Shown here piece by piece: positions 6,240 through 11,366 of a DNA stretch of 11,366 nt. The notes beneath the pieces were generated by a model. It made no database searches, was not told where the DNA came from, and saw only the letters and a program-made list of their open reading frames with translations. Position 1 is the first letter of the stretch. The number at the start of each line of letters is the position of its first letter. Made by a program: the position numbers and the translations under genes. Source of the stretch: Oligoflexales bacterium (lineage in GTDB: Bacteria; Bdellovibrionota_B; Oligoflexia; Oligoflexales; CACXFL01); assembly GCA_028282865.1 (NCBI GenBank), contig JANQHA010000554.1, forward strand, positions 1 through 11,366, written 5' to 3'.

Positions 6240-7179
6240 CCTTTAACACCAGCTTACCTTGGGTACGGCCAGATTCTAACATCTCGTGACCTTTTTTAAC
6301 TTCAGAAAATGACAGTGTTTTAGAAACCGTGGTTTTAACAGCACCACTTTCAACCAAAGATGTAATCTCCTCTAAATCACTTCGATTGCCATCAAGAAGC
6401 ATGAAGTCAGTTTTAACGTCTTTCTCTTCCGCTAAACTCTTAGTATCTCGATCAGGAGGATTGACAATACAAGGGACCTTTCCCGAGTTTCGAACTGCTA
6501 GGATACTCTTAGCATAGTTAGCACCTCCTACTAACTCAAAGACAATGTCCATTCCGCCATGTTGCTGACTGATCTCGACAAAATCCTCCTTGGTGTAATC
6601 TATGACCTTATCAGCACCCAAGGATTTGACATAATCGGACTTACTAGCACTTGCTGTTGTATATACATATGCTCCTTTTGCCTTGGCATATTGAATAGCA
6701 AAAGACCCTACCCCTCCAGCACCAGCATGAATAAGGACTTTGGAACCAGGCTTCATTTCACCAAAATCTCTAAGCGCTTGAATTGCCGTTAGCCCAACAA
6801 CAGGTAGGGAAGCAGCCTCGACATGGGACAGTGAAGGTGGCTTTTTAGCAATGATTTTCTGATCTACAACACAATACTCTGCGTAACCGCCATCTTTATC
6901 TAAAGGGTGGGAAAAGAACACCTCGTCGCCAACTTTAAAATCATCTGCATTTGGACCGACTTCGGCAATAACACCCGAGATGTCCCCCCCAAGGATCCTT
7001 GGGAATTTAAAACTCACTAACTCCTGAAGCGCCCCTTCACGAAGTTTATAATCAACCGGGTTTAAACCGCAGGCGTAAACTTGAACCAATACCTGGCCGC
7101 TACCAGGCCGCGGTTTTTCTACGTCTGTAAACTCAAGTACATTATTGTCCCCGTAACCATTAATAATCACTGCCTTCAT
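6232..7179 (-). CDS. Zinc-independent MDR-family NAD(P)H oxidoreductase (quinone reductase-like)
   Basis: A 315-residue cytosolic enzyme of the medium-chain dehydrogenase/reductase superfamily, of typical length. The ATG at 7179 has AGGAGG 5-6 bases upstream. The N-terminal GroES-like domain (about 1-120) carries GLNPVDYKLREG (38-49) and LGGDISGVIAEVG (63-75). The Rossmann domain has the nucleotide-binding motif AGAGGVG (152-158) and the LGADKVIDY strand (187-195). The zinc-ligand GHE motif and structural-zinc cysteine cluster are absent, as in quinone oxidoreductase, crotonyl-CoA or enone-reductase-like members. It probably reduces an alpha,beta-unsaturated carbonyl or a quinone with NADPH; the substrate cannot be told. 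The gene follows the HAD lipoprotein gene by 39 bases on the same strand and may be read with it. Such reductases are often beside LysR regulators, as the one at 8404 here. Confidence 0.88.
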   Translation of the reverse strand: MKAVIINGYGDNNVLEFTDVEKPRPGSGQVLVQVYACGLNPVDYKLREGALQELVSFKFPRILGGDISGVIAEVGPNADDFKVGDEVFFSHPLDKDGGYAEYCVVDQKIIAKKPPSLSHVEAASLPVVGLTAIQALRDFGEMKPGSKVLIHAGAGGVGSFAIQYAKAKGAYVYTTASASKSDYVKSLGADKVIDYTKEDFVEISQQHGGMDIVFELVGGANYAKSILAVRNSGKVPCIVNPPDRDTKSLAEEKDVKTDFMLLDGNRSDLEEITSLVESGAVKTTVSKTLSFSEVKKGHEMLESGRTQGKLVLKVV

Positions 7180-7218
7180 GTTGACCTCCTAGTCATAAAA
7201 ATAGTCCATCATCAGCTT

Positions 7219-8187
7219 TTATCTAAATACTTTTACAAAACCTTCCCGCGCTTCTGCGGCGATTCTCGGCCGCACTGATCCGTCGGATTTAAGGACACGA
7301 ATCTGCTGTTTGCGCTTTTTGTCGTGACGACCTGTGTAAAAAACAACTACTTTTACATTTGGCCATCGATTCTTGGCAACTCCAGAGGACAAGACTGAGA
7401 CTGCCTTTTCGTAATTCCCCCAATCATCATCCGAAAATCCCCATAAATGCTGGCGAACGACCCCATTTCCATCTCTATTAATTGAGGGCTTAATAGCAGA
7501 AGAGACGGGAACCTTTTGTAAATCGTCAAGAATCGTCTTCATAATCTCAGCTTTAATCGCACTAGGATTAGCTGCGCCTCCTTTAGCTGAAAATCGTGCA
7601 GAAATTTTAGGGTTACTTACGGTATAAATATTTCCTTCAGGAATTAGATATTTAATCTTTCCGATTTTTTTAAGGTACTTCAAACCTTGGATGACAGCTT
7701 TTGGGCTGTGGCCCCTAGCAGTTATTATGGTAGTTCGTTTTGCTGATGACTGTTGACCCAAAGCAAACACAAATGCATCCCAGCTTGGCCCTTTCCAAAC
7801 CGATTCACTCTGCTTAAAAGCAACCTTCAAATCATCAAGAAAGTAGTTTTCTTGATTCTTTCCATCACGAAAATACCGAAATGAGTTTTTATTCTTAGCG
7901 GTCAGCACTTGATAATTAGCGAGGTTCTTCCCTTTAAAAATATAACGCCCGGGCTTACCGATACTTTTTCTATGAACTGCAAAGGACCCTGTATCCATTA
8001 AAAACTCTTGATTGCTATTCTTCTTAAATAAGACAATCTTAGTTGGCATATACATAATATTGTCGTCCCAATCAAAATTCCAACCTACAACAGTTTTATT
8101 AGAAGCTTGGGGGGAAAGAGGGGCCTCAGAAGTGGTTACACAACTCAGCATTCCTAATAGCAAACTGACCTGAACTAAAATTTTCAT
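7219..8187 (-). CDS. HAD-fold phosphatase-like protein with an export signal, possibly a lipoprotein
   Basis: A 322-residue protein starting at the ATG at 8187; AAGGA lies 10 bases upstream, a modest site. Residues 1-15 are hydrophobic and lead to M-L-S-C (Cys16), an imperfect but usable lipobox, so it is probably exported and perhaps lipid-anchored. The body carries all four HAD-superfamily signature elements in order: motif I FDWDDN (38-43, nucleophile Asp39 and acid Asp41), motif II IITARGH (154-160, Thr156), a motif III lysine in the helix around Lys212/Lys217, and motif IV FSDDDWGN (251-258, Asp253-255). This implies an Mg2+-dependent phosphatase or phosphotransferase. About 110 residues between motif I and II could form a cap. 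The C-terminus is basic (KKRKQQIRVLK). The substrate is unknown. It heads a minus-strand series with the oxidoreductase and diverges from the LysR gene. Confidence 0.75.
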   Translation of the reverse strand: MKILVQVSLLLGMLSCVTTSEAPLSPQASNKTVVGWNFDWDDNIMYMPTKIVLFKKNSNQEFLMDTGSFAVHRKSIGKPGRYIFKGKNLANYQVLTAKNKNSFRYFRDGKNQENYFLDDLKVAFKQSESVWKGPSWDAFVFALGQQSSAKRTTIITARGHSPKAVIQGLKYLKKIGKIKYLIPEGNIYTVSNPKISARFSAKGGAANPSAIKAEIMKTILDDLQKVPVSSAIKPSINRDGNGVVRQHLWGFSDDDWGNYEKAVSVLSSGVAKNRWPNVKVVVFYTGRHDKKRKQQIRVLKSDGSVRPRIAAEAREGFVKVFR

Positions 8188-8239
8188 AACTTAAAATTCC
8201 TTTACTAGCCTTGACACTCTCAAATCGTAAAACAACGAC

Positions 8240-8369
8240 CATATAAGTCTCAGTTATATGTAGATCCTAAGATTCCCGGGTCTTATATCTCTAGAGCTAC
8301 CACCCGTCAATATTTCGCATGAAATATCTACTGGTTTGTTTTATAAGGGATTTATTCTTATAAGAATAA
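8240..8369. promoter_or_regulatory. Cluster of four inverted repeats between the HAD gene and lysR
   Basis: The divergent spacer contains CATATAA/TTATATG (8240-8246 and 8254-8260), TAAGA/TCTTA (8268-8272 and 8281-8285), ATATTTC/GAAATAT (8310-8316 and 8321-8327) and a perfect palindrome TTATTCTTATAAGAATAA (8352-8369). The last three are centred 42 bases apart (8276.5, 8318.5, 8360.5), near four helical turns. LysR proteins typically bind two or more dyad sites upstream of a divergent gene and autoregulate, so this is a likely operator region. The region is AT-rich, and the first two repeats may be chance. Confidence 0.45.
8336..8364 (+). promoter_or_regulatory. Candidate lysR promoter, -10 box inside palindrome
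   Basis: TTGTTT (8336-8341) and TATAAG (8359-8364) are 17 bases apart. The -10 box lies inside the 18-bp palindrome at 8352-8369, so a protein bound there would block transcription. This fits negative autoregulation, which is common in LysR genes. Confidence 0.4.
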
Positions 8370-8403
8370 TTAGAAATTTAACTAATTTATGGTGAAAAAA
8401 CTT

Positions 8404-9303
8404 ATGGACTACAACAAAATAAGCACTTTTATCAAAGTAGCCGAGTTTAGCTCAATTTCCCATGCAGCTAGGGTATTGAGGCGCAGCCAATCAGCCATCT
8501 CACAGCAGATACAAATATTGGAGGACGAGCTAGAGTTGAAGCTATTTGAGCGAAAAAATTCAAGAATTTTTCTTTCACCAGATGGAGAATGTATCTATAA
8601 GTCGGCAAAGCAAAATCTAAATGAAATTAGTGAGAGCGTTATCAAACTCAAGAAATCCCGAAAAACAGTTGAGGGGCATATCCGGCTTGGAGCGCACCAT
8701 AATTACAGTGTAAATTTCCAGGTAGGTAAAGCGGTTGGCAAATTTTGCAAAAAACACCCTAATGTCTCATTTGAAGTTACTGATGGAAGCTCTGAGAGCA
8801 TCGAAAGAGACTTGATCGAAAATCGATTAGATCTCGGGTTTATCGTAGTATTCAAATCCCCAGAGATGTTTAACCGAAAGCCAATCGTTAAGTCTACACA
8901 CTCGCTCTGCGCAGCCAGCAGCTACTTAAAAGCGACTGGGCCAATTAAAACTTGCAAAGATATACTGGATAAAGAACTAATCGACCTGACCGAGGATTTT
9001 GTTTGTTTGTCTGCTTTTCTTAATAAACGTTCTAAATCTCTGGTTGCCACACTAAAACACCGAAGGCCGAATGTTGTCGTACCCAGTTTAGAAATCGCGA
9101 AGCATGTGATCCTTTCGGGTTACGGTATTGGTATGCTACCAGATTTTATGATTGAAGGCGAAGTCAGAAGAGGAACTATAACCAACCTACTACCTTCTTC
9201 TAAGCTATTTCACGCTGGGCTAGACATAGCATTTAGAACAAACCGAACCTTAAGGCTTTGCGAGAAATTATTTATCGAACAAGTTAGCAATCTCGAATCT
9301 TGA
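8404..9303 (+). CDS. LysR-family transcriptional regulator
   Basis: A 299-residue cytosolic DNA-binding regulator of usual LysR length. The start at ATG 8404 gives the family-typical beginning MDYNKISTFIKVAEFSS and has GGTGA 8 bases upstream; an in-frame ATG at 8389 would add five residues and has no ribosome site, but cannot be ruled out. The winged helix-turn-helix covers about residues 1-60, with SISHAARVLRRSQSAISQQI (17-36) and ELKLFER (44-50). A linker helix follows, then the periplasmic-binding-protein-like effector domain (about 90-295), with the conserved late segment GYGIGMLPDFM. The effector is unknown. Its probable targets are its own gene and the divergent HAD lipoprotein/oxidoreductase series, since the spacer holds several dyads. 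It converges with the SulP gene, 11 bases away. Confidence 0.92.
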   Translation: MDYNKISTFIKVAEFSSISHAARVLRRSQSAISQQIQILEDELELKLFERKNSRIFLSPDGECIYKSAKQNLNEISESVIKLKKSRKTVEGHIRLGAHHNYSVNFQVGKAVGKFCKKHPNVSFEVTDGSSESIERDLIENRLDLGFIVVFKSPEMFNRKPIVKSTHSLCAASSYLKATGPIKTCKDILDKELIDLTEDFVCLSAFLNKRSKSLVATLKHRRPNVVVPSLEIAKHVILSGYGIGMLPDFMIEGEVRRGTITNLLPSSKLFHAGLDIAFRTNRTLRLCEKLFIEQVSNLES

Positions 9304-9305
9304 TT

Positions 9306-9321
9306 AGGCTATAGCTAGCCT
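9306..9321. repeat. Short hairpin between convergent lysR and SulP genes
   Basis: AGGCTA (9306-9311) and TAGCCT (9316-9321) pair around TAGC, just after the lysR stop and over the SulP stop codon. No T-tract follows on either strand, so it is at best a weak two-way terminator. Confidence 0.25.
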
Positions 9322-10868
9322 TGGTGACTTTCGGCAGCGATAAGCTTGCCATCACCAGGGTACGATATTGTGCCACTTTCGGAACACCTCCAAGTAAATT
9401 TGAGCCTCGAACTATCAAATTCTAGCGCTCCCCCGGAGGTTTCTCGCTGCATCTTTTGTGACTCGAGTAAATCCATACAAGCGTGGTCCACATAAAAGAC
9501 CTCATCAAAGTGGATAGCGACCTTTTCAGATAGTGCAATACTCTCTAGCGAGTGAGCCAACTTAGGTAGTGTCAAGAAGGTAGCAGCACCTTTAATCACA
9601 ACATGAAATTTATGACCCTCGCGATACTGCGATATTTTAAGATTAGAAAAAATAGTCAGTAGCCGGATAAAAGAGGCTAAGACCCCTAACAGCACACCTG
9701 TCAGTAGGTCGGTAAAAACAATTCCAAATAAGGTAATAAAATAAATAGTTACCGCAGGCCGGCCATACCTCGATAAGCTTCTGACAATCGCTGGATTCAC
9801 CAGCTTAACGCCGGTATATATAAGCACAGCTGCTAAAGCAGCCATAGGAATAAACTGTAAAAGCTCCGGCACAGCTAAGACGAATAAAAGAAGCCACACT
9901 CCGTGAAAAACAGCAGACCACCTGGTTTGCGCATTAGCCGCGATATTGGCACTACTTCGAATAATGACACCAGTCATAGGTAGCGCACCAAGCAAACCAC
10001 AGACCGTATTACCAAGCCCTTGGGCCACTAATTCTTTATTGTACCGAACTTCCGCATCTGATCTCATCTTACGCAAAGCGGATGCACACAAGAGTGTTTC
10101 TGCACTTGCAATAACAGCCAGACCTATCGCACTAGTAAATACACTGGAGTCTAAAAGTATTTTCCATTGCTCCCATGTAGGAACGCCGACAGCAGCGATA
10201 ATAGATGAAGGTAGTTTGACGTACTCAACCGGCAAGCTAAACATGTAAGCAGCCAAGGTAGCCAGGACAACACCAAATAATGGCGCCGGTATAGACTTAA
10301 GCCAAGAGGGTTTATATTTATCCCAAACAAAAAGAACGACCAAAGTAACGACGCTAATCAACCCGGCAAAGCCGGTAGCAAACTCGTTTTCGATAGAAAC
10401 AAGCTTGGCAAAAACAGCCGGAACCAAAGTCAAATTCTCTAAAGGAGTGCCACCGGGTTTTGAGTCGAATGCGATATGAACCTGACTAGAAATAATTAAA
10501 ACCCCAATTCCCGAAAGCATCCCGTATATAACAGCGGGATTAACGGCCCTAAACCACTGACCAAGCCGCGCGGAGCCAGCCATAACTTGTAGTAACCCGG
10601 ACATAAAAACAACAGGGCCCAGCGCCGCTAAGCCGTATTCATCGACCAGCTGAAACACCAAGACTGTCAGGCCAGCTGCAGGGCCACTAACCTGCAAAGG
10701 AGCACCCGCAATCATTCCTGTCACGATGCCACCAACGATACCCGTAATAAGACCAAGGGCAGGGGGAACGCCAGATGCTATCGATATCCCCATACAGAGA
10801 GGCAGAGCGACCAAGAAAACGACAAATGAAGATGGTATGTCCTTAAACACTCTACTTAAATACGGCAT
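9315..10868 (-). CDS. SulP (SLC26) family inorganic anion transporter with STAS domain, probably bicarbonate
   Basis: A 517-residue inner-membrane protein starting at the ATG at 10868 with GGGAGAGG 4 bases upstream. The membrane part (about 1-405) shows the SulP hallmarks: LALPLCMGISIASGVPP-like segment (20-36), GAPLQVSGPAAGLTVLVF (55-72), and the signature NKELVAQGLGN (277-287) with GALPMTGVIIRSSANI (294-309). About a dozen hydrophobic segments are visible. A shortened STAS-like domain covers about 418-495 (FHVVIKGAATFLTL, HFDEVFYVDHACMDLLES). SulP proteins carry sulfate, bicarbonate or dicarboxylates. The gene follows a beta-carbonic anhydrase by 32 bases, and the two are fused in some bacteria, so HCO3- uptake is the likely role; this substrate is inferred from context. 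It is probably cotranscribed with the carbonic anhydrase. Confidence 0.92.
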   Translation of the reverse strand: MPYLSRVFKDIPSSFVVFLVALPLCMGISIASGVPPALGLITGIVGGIVTGMIAGAPLQVSGPAAGLTVLVFQLVDEYGLAALGPVVFMSGLLQVMAGSARLGQWFRAVNPAVIYGMLSGIGVLIISSQVHIAFDSKPGGTPLENLTLVPAVFAKLVSIENEFATGFAGLISVVTLVVLFVWDKYKPSWLKSIPAPLFGVVLATLAAYMFSLPVEYVKLPSSIIAAVGVPTWEQWKILLDSSVFTSAIGLAVIASAETLLCASALRKMRSDAEVRYNKELVAQGLGNTVCGLLGALPMTGVIIRSSANIAANAQTRWSAVFHGVWLLLFVLAVPELLQFIPMAALAAVLIYTGVKLVNPAIVRSLSRYGRPAVTIYFITLFGIVFTDLLTGVLLGVLASFIRLLTIFSNLKISQYREGHKFHVVIKGAATFLTLPKLAHSLESIALSEKVAIHFDEVFYVDHACMDLLESQKMQRETSGGALEFDSSRLKFTWRCSESGTISYPGDGKLIAAESHQG

Positions 10869-10900
10869 AAAGCCTCTCCCATATGTGAGTTAAAATATTG

Positions 10901-11366
10901 CTAATTAGAGTCCAACCATTGCAACTGAGTTACATTCATATCAAACAGCGCTGGGCGGACTACCAGGTCTCCGCTTTTAACCTTCTCAGCCAAAGGTGGA
11001 CTTTTCTCAGATAACAGATTTGCCATTCGAATTGTATGTGTTTTTATAGCTTTTAGAACAAATTCATCCTGATCGGAGTGACTGCCGCCGCCTTCGGCTA
11101 CATCTTTAACAGCAGGCGTTATATGGCTCACTAGTTTCACCAACGAGTCCGTCGGAGACTCTCTATTCTCATGGTGGCATTGCACTGCTTCAGCGACAGC
11201 ACCACAGCTTGTATGCCCGACAACCAGGCACAATGGGACGTTCAAAACCAAGGCAGCATACTCTATCGAAGCCAATTCGTTCGCACCTACAACATTCCCA
11301 GCAACCCGGATAACGAACAGTTGGCCTGGCTCGGCCTTAAATAAAATTTCAGGCGCCACCCGCGAA
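10901..11366 (-). CDS. Beta-class carbonic anhydrase, 5' end outside window
   Basis: The frame is open to the right edge; 154 C-terminal residues are visible. The enzyme interconverts CO2 and HCO3- using zinc. Family marks are clear: the edge begins with Ser-Arg-Val-Ala-Pro-Glu, the tail of the CxDSR motif whose zinc Cys and Asp lie just outside. Then come LFVIRVAGN, IEYAALVL, and GHTSCGA, whose His and Cys are the remaining zinc ligands. The end, VVRPALFDMNVTQLQWL, matches the usual last strand and helix. The GTG at 11357-11359 is the Val of the conserved motif and not a start. About the first 40 or more residues are missing, so signal or localisation cannot be judged. It lies 32 bases upstream of the SulP gene on the same strand and likely supplies or uses the bicarbonate moved by it. 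Confidence 0.93.
   Translation of the reverse strand, partial: SRVAPEILFKAEPGQLFVIRVAGNVVGANELASIEYAALVLNVPLCLVVGHTSCGAVAEAVQCHHENRESPTDSLVKLVSHITPAVKDVAEGGGSHSDQDEFVLKAIKTHTIRMANLLSEKSPPLAEKVKSGDLVVRPALFDMNVTQLQWLDSN

Noticed and set aside
6559..6792. Plus-strand open frame within the oxidoreductase gene
   Set aside because: It has no ribosome site or recognisable features and lies wholly opposite a clear MDR enzyme gene.
9946..10248. Plus-strand open frame within the SulP gene
   Set aside because: It is antisense to highly conserved SulP coding sequence and shows no independent gene signs.
11357..11359. GTG as start of the carbonic anhydrase
   Set aside because: It encodes the Val after Ser-Arg of the conserved CxDSRV motif; the frame stays open to the window edge, so the gene starts outside.

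Overview
The window looks like a piece of a Gram-negative bacterial chromosome. At least five, probably six, of the eleven proteins carry lipoprotein-type signal peptides. There are a Tat-exported DUF1501 protein and an exported c-type cytochrome, and Shine-Dalgarno sites are strong. The DNA is AT-leaning, with somewhat GC-richer SulP and carbonic anhydrase genes. This density of small unrecognised lipoproteins and the DUF1501/cytochrome set would fit Bdellovibrionota/Oligoflexia-like or related marine proteobacteria, but that placement is inference. No mobile elements, CRISPR arrays, tRNA or rRNA genes were seen.

Left part (1-1430): a lipoprotein gene cut by the window edge points left. Across a 200-base divergent spacer lies a small secreted DUF4189-like protein (434-835, +), then a 205-base spacer crowded with inverted repeats, then a small lipoprotein of unknown function (1041-1409, +). 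The terminator of this last gene appears to lie inside the 3' end of the convergent DUF1501 gene.

Centre-left (1431-5428, minus strand): a compact three-gene operon. In transcription order it holds a di-haem c-type cytochrome lipoprotein with DUF1588-like architecture, a lipoprotein with no recognised domain, and a Tat-exported DUF1501 protein. Spacers are 21 and 14 bases. Cytochrome/DUF1501 pairs are known from many genomes but their biochemical role is not established. This is the most interesting system in the window.

Centre-right (5582-9303): a minus-strand series of a HAD-fold lipoprotein, a zinc-independent MDR-family quinone/NAD(P)H oxidoreductase and another unknown lipoprotein with its own promoter. 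A LysR regulator diverges from it. The 216-base spacer between the HAD gene and lysR holds four inverted repeats, one of them a perfect 18-bp palindrome overlapping the likely lysR -10 box.

Right edge (9315-11366, minus strand): a beta-carbonic anhydrase (5' end outside the window) followed by a SulP-family transporter with a STAS domain. This is a familiar pair for bicarbonate uptake and CO2/HCO3- interconversion.
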